Origin: an uncultured Lachnospiraceae bacterium | GTDB lineage: Bacteria > Bacillota > Clostridia > Lachnospirales > Lachnospiraceae | NCBI GenBank assembly: GCA_910588845.1 | Contig: CAJURU010000023.1 | Coordinates: 11,828-54,861, forward strand | Direction of reading: 5' to 3' | DNA length: 43,034 nt | Shown: positions 17,077 through 24,069 of the stretch, piece by piece | How the letters are laid out: every line of letters begins with the position of its first letter | Numbering within the stretch: the first letter of the stretch is position 1 | Program-made: the position numbers and the translations under genes | The notes under the pieces: generated by a model | What the model was told of the DNA's origin: nothing | The model's database searches: none | The model's input: only the letters and a program-made list of their open reading frames with translations

Positions 17077-18134
17077 CGTTTCCAGCCTCCCACTTCAAAA
17101 GATGTCCGATAACCTTCACTGCTGAAAGAATGCTTTACTTCCATGATATCGTAAGTGCCGTCAATCAGCTTATGGTCGCCTTTTTTTATCTTTACCCTGC
17201 CTCCCGGCTGGATTTCCGGGACGCCGACGCACACACCGCTCGCCTGTCTTGCCTGCTTCTTCATCTCATCCGCTTTATGTTCCGCAATCTTTTTCGCGTC
17301 GCTGTTGTCCTCCACAGCGGCATCCATCTGCGTAGTTTCACTTTTTACGAGCGATTTCTGCTTGTCGTCTGCTTTGACCTTTACCTCAGCCGCCACTTCT
17401 TCCTTCTTGTCCGTATCCTGCCCCATGATTTTAATGACGGCGTCCTGGAAAGAAGCTCTCCTCTGGAAAGAAATAAAATCTTTTGCCCACTCCATTTCCA
17501 CCGTATAAAACAGCTCCGCAGAAATATTTTTAAAGTATAGCTTCCCCGCATGGACAAAAAAATCCCGGTTAGCTTTCCTGCACAATTCTTCTGTGATAAA
17601 ATCATAATCGCTGCCGTTTTGGATAATGCATTCGCCCTCCAGCTTGTTTGTGGCGTCCACATCCGTCATCTTATAGGCCGGCTTATATTTTTTTACCACC
17701 TCCTGAAAGGCGTCGGAATAACTCTTTACCTGATGTGAAATATTGCTCTTTTTACTGCCCATCATCATTCTGCGGACGTCTACCGCCGTCACGCGCACCG
17801 AAGGGTTTTCCGAAAGTTCATAAGTAATCTCATCCACATATCCGTAGAATAGGGAGGTCAGCGAAGAACCGTATCCCATTTCGATATCTAGTAGTTCCCC
17901 CAAAATGAAATCCGAGGTGACGTCGTCGACAAAACTGCGGTCCTCCAAATCATAAACGTTGGTAAGCTTGATAACTGCCGCGCTCGCCGCGGACTGTGAG
18001 AGCGTCACCTCCACAGATTCCACCGCATAATCGCTTTGGCCGATAATATCAAATCCTCCGCTTTTCACTTTCAGCGCAGGCACCATAAAATCTTTATATT
18101 TTGTTGCCAGAGTTGACATTGAAATGATAGCCAC
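17073..18134 (-). CDS. Hub protein, gpD/VgrG N-terminal-like
   Basis: A 353-residue late-control D-type protein. Motifs include YAVESVEVTLSQSAASAAVIKLTNVYD, GELLDIEMGYGSSLTSLFYGYVDEI and SVRVTAVDVRRMMMG. A C-terminal extension includes a Lys/Glu-rich linker (about 245-300) and a final beta domain (GVPEIQPGGRVKI, YDIMEVKHSFSSEGYRT). It forms the hub ring beneath the tube. The start is a GTG with AGGAGAG upstream. It is coupled to the spike gene by a 4-base overlap and separated from the LysM gene by 103 bp that may hold a small frame. Confidence 0.9.
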   Translation of the reverse strand: MAIISMSTLATKYKDFMVPALKVKSGGFDIIGQSDYAVESVEVTLSQSAASAAVIKLTNVYDLEDRSFVDDVTSDFILGELLDIEMGYGSSLTSLFYGYVDEITYELSENPSVRVTAVDVRRMMMGSKKSNISHQVKSYSDAFQEVVKKYKPAYKMTDVDATNKLEGECIIQNGSDYDFITEELCRKANRDFFVHAGKLYFKNISAELFYTVEMEWAKDFISFQRRASFQDAVIKIMGQDTDKKEEVAAEVKVKADDKQKSLVKSETTQMDAAVEDNSDAKKIAEHKADEMKKQARQASGVCVGVPEIQPGGRVKIKKGDHKLIDGTYDIMEVKHSFSSEGYRTSFEVGGWKR

Positions 18135-18214
18135 TTTTCACTCTCTCCTTGCCTTTCCGCTTCTTTCAATAACAGCGGCTGGTCTAATTTTCCAAACGTT
18201 TCCTCGTATAACAA
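18071..18214 (-). CDS. Possible 47-aa small protein overlapping the hub gene start
   Basis: The 103-bp gap between the LysM and hub genes contains an open frame from a TTG at 18214 to a TGA at 18071, overlapping the first 64 bases of the hub gene. The part inside the gap uses codons like its neighbours (LYEETFGKLDQPLLLKEAE). The frame is open further upstream without an ATG, and no ribosome-binding site is evident. It could be a small chaperone, a remnant, or chance. I rate it low. Confidence 0.22.
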   Translation of the reverse strand: MLYEETFGKLDQPLLLKEAERQGESEKWLSFQCQLWQQNIKILWCLR

Positions 18215-18237
18215 ATATTGAGTAATTTTCTGTTTGG

Positions 18238-18906
18238 CTAGATTGCCGGCAGCTTTACCACCTGTCCCGGCCTGACGTCCAGGGGATTCAGGATGTTATT
18301 TTCCCGGGCAATCACTTTCCACATATCCGGGTCGCCATATTCCATACTGGCGATATCCCACAGGCCCATACCCTGGCGAATGGTACGGTACTTTGTACGG
18401 TCCGGCGATTCAAACGGCGATTTCCTTCTCGTATCCTTGGGCGATATCAGCGATTTAAACGTCAACGTTACTTTAGCGCGCACCGGCATTCCACTCTCGG
18501 CAAACATGGTATAAGTATGGTTGAATTTCGTCACAACCCCTTGAAAATTCAGTGAACCCCAGCGAAACGTTACCTTCGGCGGGCGGTGCAGGCTGCCGTC
18601 AATAGAAGTAGCGTTGGCAATCTGCTTCGTAATGTCTGAAACATCCGTAGAGCTATCTCCGGAACTGCCGAAAGAAATCAGCGATTTCGGCTTGGGCGGA
18701 ACATAAGTGTCCAGAAAAAGGTTCAGCGACAACTCCGTGGCGTCACCGGAAATATACTGGATAATGGGCCCGTCCAGCCCCGGCACTTTCTTCTCCGAAT
18801 AATTCGCTCCGTCTGTTAATTGATATTCAGAAGGGTTAAACAGTACCGTTATCACGCTCTTCCCTACTTCTTTTTCAATCTCTAATTTTGCTTTCGTAAG
18901 TCCCAC
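18238..18906 (-). CDS. LysM-containing inner baseplate protein (Pvc7/Afp7, gp53-like)
   Basis: A 222-residue protein with an N-terminal beta domain (VITVLFNPSEYQL, ISGDATELSLNLFLDTYV), a central region (PPKVTFRWGSLNFQGVVTKFNHTYTMF), and a C-terminal LysM-like domain (about 170-222: YRTIRQGMGLWDIA, WKVIARENNI, RPGQVVKLPAI). Proteins of this layout join the tube to the hub in CIS and phage baseplates, where the LysM fold is structural rather than sugar-binding. The start is GTG with AAGGAT upstream. Its place between the 1,111-aa gene and the hub gene matches PVC order. Length is usual. Confidence 0.92.
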   Translation of the reverse strand: MGLTKAKLEIEKEVGKSVITVLFNPSEYQLTDGANYSEKKVPGLDGPIIQYISGDATELSLNLFLDTYVPPKPKSLISFGSSGDSSTDVSDITKQIANATSIDGSLHRPPKVTFRWGSLNFQGVVTKFNHTYTMFAESGMPVRAKVTLTFKSLISPKDTRRKSPFESPDRTKYRTIRQGMGLWDIASMEYGDPDMWKVIARENNILNPLDVRPGQVVKLPAI

Positions 18907-18940
18907 AGATATCCTTCCCTTCTATCAAAGATTAATTCTG

Positions 18941-21900
18941 TCAAATTAAGCCTCTGCGCAGTTTTTCCACATGAAGTTCTTCATAGAGCTGGTTCTTCAC
19001 CTGTTCAGCAAATGCTCTCACATCTTCTCTCGGCCTGGCGGTAGTTTCCACTTTCTGCAACTGCGCTTCGACCTCTTTCAGCTTGCGGTCAATCTGATCC
19101 TGCGCCAACTTTAACTGCACATTCTCTTCACGCATACGTTTCTGGTCTAACCTCTGTTCTTCCTCAGACACCGTGGATTCCTGCACGGAGTACTGCAAAT
19201 CCAATATCCGTCCTTCCTTTACCCAAACATTTTCTACCTCTTGGCCACGGCGCCGCGCGCTGTCTTGAACTGGCATTTTAGATTCCTCACCAGACGGTAA
19301 CTTCTCATCAAGTATCGCTTCCACGCCGACCAGCTCCCCCGCCTGCTGCAAATACATATGTCCTAGCTTATGAATTTTTCCACGAACCTCCCGCTGCCTA
19401 TATTTCTCAAATTTCTCAATCCGGTAAACAAGCGCCGGATAGGCGATTGCCAGATGGTGTTTTCCCTGGCTGCCTGGCGCCCATGTGAACTCTGTTAGGT
19501 TTCCAGCCGGATTCTTCCATTCAATTACGGTATTTTCCGCTTGCGCGGTTTCTGTTTCCTCTGTCCCCTGCTCAAATCGCAGCCTCCATTGCAATTTTGT
19601 AATCTCCGAAAGCTCTTCCACCAACCTGCCATACTGCCTCTCATCCAGTTCCCTTACAAACCTCAGTAAACTCTTTACTTCCGGCAGGTTAAGCTGGCTG
19701 TCCGCATATACTAATTTTCCCTCTGGCTCCTGTGCCTCTTCTTTTTCCTCTTGTGCTGAAGAAATCCGAGAATTTATCTGATAAATAAGCTGAGAAATCG
19801 TATTTCTCTCCTTTGCCGCCTCTATCTGTCTGCGAATAATTTCCGTTTGTATTTCTTCTTTACTTCTACTGTCATAGGATGACAGATCATGCCCTAACAT
19901 TTCTGTCCCCCATGCGTTCCCTTCTTCCTCTGTTAGCGGAAAATCCGCCTCTGCTTTCACCGCCCTCTGTTCAGGATGTAGTAACAACGCTTTCCCCCAC
20001 TCCCATAACTTTTCATATGGCGCTAACGAAGACGCAACAACATCCTTCCTGTCAGCAAAATTGGGCTGCAATTTCATCTCCTGTTTCTTCTCAATAACAG
20101 ACGTTAATTGCAGATACAATTCTACCGCTTCTCTCTCTGCAAGTTCTGTTGCATGGATTTCTTCCGTGCTTCTCTCTACTCGTTGTGTTGCATGAATTTC
20201 TTCCGTGCTTCTCTCTTCTCCATGACTTGTTGGGGAAATTCTTTCTCCGGCTTTTTTCTTATTTTCTATCACATACGATACATAAGAGAGCAGCTCTTCG
20301 ATCTGCTCTTGTGTATAGCCGAAAAATATCGCATTTTCCTCCTTTGAATCTACCGTTCCAAGTGAAAATTTCTCTTGGACAGTATCTATCACATGAAGAT
20401 TTTGCTCCTGGGCAGTATCTATCGCATGAAGATTTTGCTCTTCTTTCACATGATTCTGCCGCCATATAAGAATTCTTTCCGCTAATTTTTCGATAAATTC
20501 TCTCCGGCTTTCCTCCTTCAGATTATGGATATACAAAAGCATCCTTTGTTCTTGCCGCCCATCAGCGCTATGCAATATTTTCTCCGTTGCTGTGAACGCT
20601 GTCTCCATAGACTCAGAAACCTTATCCCGTACGCTCTTATCTACAATATAAGAGAGTATTTCTTCTATTTCCCTCTTTCCATGCTCTTCTAAATTTAGCG
20701 CCGTTTTCTTTTCCATGACAGATGCTATTTGCCAAAATAATTCTTGCGCTTGCCTCTCTGCAAGTTCTGTTGTATTGGCGTGTATTTCCTCTGTTTTTTT
20801 CTCTGTCACAACGGCTTGCTTCTTGTCTTTTTTCTCTATCACATAGGCAATATAAGAAATCAAGCCGTTTATTTCCTCCTCTGTATAGCCAAAACTCTTC
20901 CTCATTTGTTCTGTTTCTGCGTTGGCTAAAACAAAAGAACGTTCCTCATTCACAGGATCTGTTACCCGGGCATTTTCCGCTGCCGTAATATATATCTGCT
21001 GCCGCAAAAGAATCCTTTCCGCCAGCTCTTGCACAAATCCCTGTTTTTCTTCTGCTTGCAGTTGATTGAACTGCACAAGCAGCTTCCTTGCCGTCTCTTC
21101 TTCCATACGGCTCTCTCGTCTATAAGATACGGACGCTTGCCAGGAGATTTCCTGATATGATGCGATTATCTGCGCTTCCCGCTGCTCTATGCGTCTCTTC
21201 TGCTGCTCTATCATCTCTTCGATGCGTTCTATAAATTCACAAACCGCCTCGCCTGAGAGATACACGCGCTCTTCCTTAGAAAAATGCCTTTCTTCCTCGG
21301 AAAGTTCCATGCTCTCTTCCTCAGCCAGACGCCGCTTCAAATCCTTCCAGGAAATCTCCGTCATATCGGCCGCCGCCTTAAATTGCCCGCTTTCCACCAC
21401 AGATAAAACATGTTGCCAAAACCCTTCGACAACCTCCCGGCGGTATTGTTGACGAATCTGCATCAATTTGCGCCTAAGAACCGCGTCGCGATGATCAGTA
21501 AATCCCTCCTTCTCCCATTCGGGTAACTTTTCTTGCCACTGCTTTCTATCCTGCGTTGCAAGATACTCCATTTGTGCCCACAGCCTGCGGATTTGTGTTT
21601 TTTCCAGCCCGTCAATGAAATGAAACATTTTGTCTTTATTTTTCTTCCATTTTACTGTCTGTCCATCGACGTATTCCATATCGCTTTGCAGGCGGCAAAG
21701 CCGGCAAAATTCACGATATTCTTTCTTAGACAGGAAATGCAGCAGTTTCTTCTCCTGCACGCGCATTGTCTGCTGGGAATGCTCTGCTAAAAACTCTCTG
21801 ATATTGGCGGCAAACATGGAAATCATATAATAATGTTCCCGCTGCTTTTCTACGGATTGATTTTCTACCTGCCACTTCTGGTAACGGATTCTACCTGCCT

Positions 21901-22276
21901 GTGCCTGTTCTAACACCGACACAAACTGCTCTGCCTTCCGGTACGCCACAAAATTACAGCACTTTAACTGTGTGAGATAAAATCTCCCCATGCGCTGCAA
22001 ACTGTTCTCCATCTGTTTACGGACAAACGCCGTCTTCACCGGGCATTGTTCCAGCCCCATCTGCATAATCCTGTTTTTCAACACCAGGCTGATTAGGAGA
22101 TTTGTCTGCCCATACTGCGCTTGTTCCCTGTGAGCCTGTTCCCCCAAATAGACGAGCTGGATCTGCCCATACTCCGGGGAGGCTTCCGGAACATACTTAT
22201 CCCACAAACGCTGCAACATACCCTGCCTGATATGAAGATGTATTTTATGTGAAAACGCTTCTCGTAACTTTACCAT
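18941..22276 (-). CDS. 1,111-aa repeat-rich coiled-coil protein, tape-measure candidate
   Basis: A very long, almost wholly helical protein rich in Glu, Gln, Lys and Arg, with no membrane segment. It contains duplicated modules: a SYIAYVIEKK unit recurs as SYVSYVIENK, and an ELAERQAQELFWQIASVMEKK unit recurs as ELAEREAVELYLQLTSVIEKK. Inside are two short tandem repeats, of 11 residues (EQNLHAIDTAQ-type) and 13 residues (STEEIHATELAER-type). A tail region (about 1020-1100) is predicted coiled coil. It sits between tube 2 and the LysM gene, where phages keep the tape measure. Fully helical, 1,111 residues would span about 167 nm. I see no sequence match to Pvc14, so it could instead be a large chaperone or cargo protein. 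Confidence 0.6.
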   Translation of the reverse strand: MVKLREAFSHKIHLHIRQGMLQRLWDKYVPEASPEYGQIQLVYLGEQAHREQAQYGQTNLLISLVLKNRIMQMGLEQCPVKTAFVRKQMENSLQRMGRFYLTQLKCCNFVAYRKAEQFVSVLEQAQAGRIRYQKWQVENQSVEKQREHYYMISMFAANIREFLAEHSQQTMRVQEKKLLHFLSKKEYREFCRLCRLQSDMEYVDGQTVKWKKNKDKMFHFIDGLEKTQIRRLWAQMEYLATQDRKQWQEKLPEWEKEGFTDHRDAVLRRKLMQIRQQYRREVVEGFWQHVLSVVESGQFKAAADMTEISWKDLKRRLAEEESMELSEEERHFSKEERVYLSGEAVCEFIERIEEMIEQQKRRIEQREAQIIASYQEISWQASVSYRRESRMEEETARKLLVQFNQLQAEEKQGFVQELAERILLRQQIYITAAENARVTDPVNEERSFVLANAETEQMRKSFGYTEEEINGLISYIAYVIEKKDKKQAVVTEKKTEEIHANTTELAERQAQELFWQIASVMEKKTALNLEEHGKREIEEILSYIVDKSVRDKVSESMETAFTATEKILHSADGRQEQRMLLYIHNLKEESRREFIEKLAERILIWRQNHVKEEQNLHAIDTAQEQNLHVIDTVQEKFSLGTVDSKEENAIFFGYTQEQIEELLSYVSYVIENKKKAGERISPTSHGEERSTEEIHATQRVERSTEEIHATELAEREAVELYLQLTSVIEKKQEMKLQPNFADRKDVVASSLAPYEKLWEWGKALLLHPEQRAVKAEADFPLTEEEGNAWGTEMLGHDLSSYDSRSKEEIQTEIIRRQIEAAKERNTISQLIYQINSRISSAQEEKEEAQEPEGKLVYADSQLNLPEVKSLLRFVRELDERQYGRLVEELSEITKLQWRLRFEQGTEETETAQAENTVIEWKNPAGNLTEFTWAPGSQGKHHLAIAYPALVYRIEKFEKYRQREVRGKIHKLGHMYLQQAGELVGVEAILDEKLPSGEESKMPVQDSARRRGQEVENVWVKEGRILDLQYSVQESTVSEEEQRLDQKRMREENVQLKLAQDQIDRKLKEVEAQLQKVETTARPREDVRAFAEQVKNQLYEELHVEKLRRGLI
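20151..20228 (-). repeat. 39-bp tandem repeat, two units, inside the 1,111-aa gene
   Basis: Units at 20151-20189 and 20190-20228 encode two 13-residue copies, STEEIHATELAER and STEEIHATQRVER. The frame is preserved. Related sequence (CTCTCTGCAAGTTCTGTTG) appears near 20133 and again near 20753, showing that the surrounding module of about 0.6 kb is itself duplicated. Confidence 0.8.
20381..20446 (-). repeat. 33-bp tandem repeat, two units, inside the 1,111-aa gene
   Basis: Units start at 20381 and 20414 and encode the 11-residue copies EQNLHAIDTAQ and EQNLHVIDTVQ. They differ at a few bases only, which suggests recent duplication. Confidence 0.8.
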
Positions 22277-22307
22277 CTGACTACCCTATCATTCCCTGTC
22301 ATACAAT

Positions 22308-22748
22308 CTATATGCCAATCTTGTTAATGGTTTCTGAGAGCCCATTGTGGCAAATCTCCACTTTCTTAATCAGTATGCCGCTGCTGGTCGCATCCAGCGT
22401 ATCTATTTCCCATTTGGTAACAATTCCCCAATTTGCCTGATACGTTGCCGTGGGAACCAGCCCCGACTCCGGCATGACCATAATAATGATGCCCTTTTTC
22501 AGCTCATAACCTGCGGTGAGGGTGGTACGCGACATTTCCCCGCTGGCAATCCCATATTCTAAAACGAGTTTATCTAATGACTGCCGCGGTTTGGGCAGAT
22601 AGTGGATGCGGTCGTTGACCCCTCCCTCCGCAACAGGCTCAAACTCCATGGTGGCAGATATGTTGGAAACCTTGGAAAATCCCAGCAATTTTCCATTTAA
22701 TATCACTTTAAACTTTGTGCGTTTTGCCAGATTGTCCCGCATTGCCAT
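22308..22748 (-). CDS. Tail tube protein 2 (gp19-like, Pvc5-like)
   Basis: A 146-residue protein of the T4 gp19/tube family, with KFKVILNGKLLGFSKVSNISATMEF, YLPKPRQSLDKLVLEYGI and a C-terminal IKKVEICHNGLSETI. Tube proteins of this fold stack into hexameric rings. The second tube paralogue in PVC-type loci forms the adaptor ring next to the baseplate, so I infer that role here. A good AGAGGTGATA site precedes the ATG at 22748. It lies after the gp26-like and DUF6760-like genes. Confidence 0.88.
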   Translation of the reverse strand: MAMRDNLAKRTKFKVILNGKLLGFSKVSNISATMEFEPVAEGGVNDRIHYLPKPRQSLDKLVLEYGIASGEMSRTTLTAGYELKKGIIIMVMPESGLVPTATYQANWGIVTKWEIDTLDATSSGILIKKVEICHNGLSETINKIGI

Positions 22749-22805
22749 CTCTTATCACCTCTGCAAATAACAGCGCCTTCTGCCGGTTAGAAATAATACT
22801 TCCGC

Positions 22806-23039
22806 TTAGATGCGGAAAATATCTTTTTCCGGCGGCTTGCTGCTGACTTTTCTGTTTATCTCTGAAATCTCCCTGCACCACTTGAGGCGCTCATTATGCG
22901 TTAGATTGAAAATTTCTTCCCTGCCCCAGTGCATATAATAGGCGACAAACGCTGCCTCCTCATAAATTTTGTCCGCCGGATAAAGATTTATTGCCCGGCT
23001 TCCATAAAATTTATGGGCACCGTAATTTCCTCCCCACAA
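22806..23039 (-). CDS. Small DUF6760-like CIS protein, start uncertain
   Basis: The conserved part (YPADKIYEEAAFVAYYMHW, EEIFNLTHNERLKWCREI) matches, from memory, the short DUF6760 family that follows the gp26-like gene in CIS loci. Family members normally begin just before the YPxDxIYEE motif, but here no ATG, GTG or TTG lies there. The only standard start is a TTG at 23039, 52 bases inside the upstream gene and with its GGGGAGG downstream rather than upstream. An ATA at 22991 that overlaps the upstream stop codon fits the family length (61 residues). The gene is probably real with a non-standard start. Confidence 0.7.
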   Translation of the reverse strand: MWGGNYGAHKFYGSRAINLYPADKIYEEAAFVAYYMHWGREEIFNLTHNERLKWCREISEINRKVSSKPPEKDIFRI

Positions 23040-23356
23040 TGCGGGCAGACCGTGCGGTACGAGGGAACTTCCGCCTGGTTTACGCGCTCGTACAAATCCT
23101 GGAGATACGCCAGATCCGGCGTATAAAGGCCCTCTATTACTTTGGTGTCCACCGCCGGCATTGTTCCCAGGCTTGTGATGACTCTTGAGAGCAGGATAAT
23201 CACGAGATAACCCGGATTCTGCTGTACTCTGGGATCACGCAGCGGTATAATTTCATCTGCCGCCGTAGCCAGACGCATCTTGCCTTCCTTGTGCAAATTT
23301 CCATCCCTGTCCACATAACCTTTGGGCAGGACAAAAGAAAATTCTGTCTCAAACAT
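22988..23356 (-). CDS. T4 gp26-like baseplate protein (PF12322 type)
   Basis: A 122-residue protein with FVLPKGYVDRDGNLHKEGKM, RLATAADEIIPLRDPRVQQNPGYLVIILLSRVI and EGLYTPDLAYLQDLYERVN, matching the T4 baseplate gp26-like family found in CIS clusters as a tail-assembly protein. A CPHCGEE segment near the C-terminus is a single CxxC, which may bind metal with a partner. It follows a 244-bp gap after the tube gene that contains a structured element. Its stop overlaps the next gene. Confidence 0.85.
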   Translation of the reverse strand: MFETEFSFVLPKGYVDRDGNLHKEGKMRLATAADEIIPLRDPRVQQNPGYLVIILLSRVITSLGTMPAVDTKVIEGLYTPDLAYLQDLYERVNQAEVPSYRTVCPHCGEEITVPINFMEAGQ

Positions 23357-23386
23357 CAGCTTCTTACCCTTGCCTTCCTATGCGCC

Positions 23387-23416
23387 CCGGGCAATACTGC
23401 CCGGAGCATATTTTTT
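23387..23416 (+). terminator. Terminator-like hairpin facing against the CIS operon
   Basis: A 7-bp perfect stem CCGGGCA (23387-23393) and TGCCCGG (23398-23404) with a 4-base loop is followed on the plus strand by AGCATATTTTTTATT. It has the form of an intrinsic terminator for rightward, antisense transcription. In the operon direction there is no T-run after the stem, so it should act only as a hairpin there. Confidence 0.5.
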
Positions 23417-23420
23417 ATTC

Positions 23421-23585
23421 GTTACAGTTCACTCGTCAGCCAATATGGAGATAATCACATGCCCGCATGATGATTTCTCCATTTGTGCTGACGGAGAGAA
23501 CGCCGGTTTATGAGCAAAGTTAGCTGCGAAGCAGCGAGAAAGCGCTGTAAGCGCCTTTGCGAATGGCGTGGGAATGAACTGTAAC
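23421..23585. repeat. 165-bp imperfect palindromic element with nested hairpins
   Basis: It is bounded by an 11-bp inverted repeat, GTTACAGTTCA (23421-23431) and TGAACTGTAAC (23575-23585). Inside, a long hairpin pairs 23434-23440 with 23087+ positions 23487-23493, plus 23445-23451 with 23476-23482, 23453-23457 with 23471-23475, and 23458-23462 with 23465-23469. A second arm nests ACGCC/GGCGT (23500/23565), GCAAAG/CTTTGC (23514/23555) and two short hairpins, GCTGC/GCAGC and GCGCT/AGCGC. It fills the gap between the tube and gp26-like genes. It resembles a MITE or REP-like element. I see no clear target duplication. Confidence 0.75.
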
Positions 23586-23600
23586 ATTTATCCTACAGGT

Positions 23601-24026
23601 TTAAGATACCCTGGTCATTCCCTCATGGGCAATCTCAAGCGTCTCAATCGCAACTTCCGAGGACGTCGCGTTGAAATCCGGCGCCGTATATTTCGCGGGC
23701 CAGGCATTGATGACCTGCCAGGATGCCGTCGCAGTTTCCGTCTCGTCCAAAATTGTAATCGTAATCGTCTTGCGCTCCACTTCGCCTTCCACACCCGCAA
23801 TCATCCATTCATACATAACCATAGAGTCTGCAACTCCCTGTTTCAATGTAATGTTGCCATACTTTTTCAGTCCCGGCAGCTTCAGCGGCGTCTGAACCAT
23901 ATCGCCCTCGCGGTATTCAATGACGTCAATGGACGCGTCGAACCCGGATGCCTCTGAGAAACCGCCCGTCTCTAAGCCGTCAATTTCTACCTTATATCTA
24001 AATTTTCCATATGGAGTACTTGCCAT
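23601..24026 (-). CDS. Tail tube protein 1 (gp19-like, Pvc1-like)
   Basis: A 141-residue major tube protein with YKVEIDGLETGGFSEASGFD, YREGDMVQTPLKLPGLKKYGNITLKQG and IETLEIAHEGMTRV. Hexamers stack into the inner tube that is driven out on contraction. It starts 43 bp after the sheath gene with AAGGAG upstream, and is followed by the structured 244-bp gap. That arrangement would favour high expression of sheath and tube relative to baseplate parts. Confidence 0.93.
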   Translation of the reverse strand: MASTPYGKFRYKVEIDGLETGGFSEASGFDASIDVIEYREGDMVQTPLKLPGLKKYGNITLKQGVADSMVMYEWMIAGVEGEVERKTITITILDETETATASWQVINAWPAKYTAPDFNATSSEVAIETLEIAHEGMTRVS

Positions 24027-24069
24027 CTCTTCACTACGCTCCTTTCTTACTGTTTATCGCTTTAAGCCT

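Noticed and set aside
18941..22276. Definite tape measure call
   Set aside because: Only position, length and helicity support it. No family motif is seen, so I list it as a candidate.
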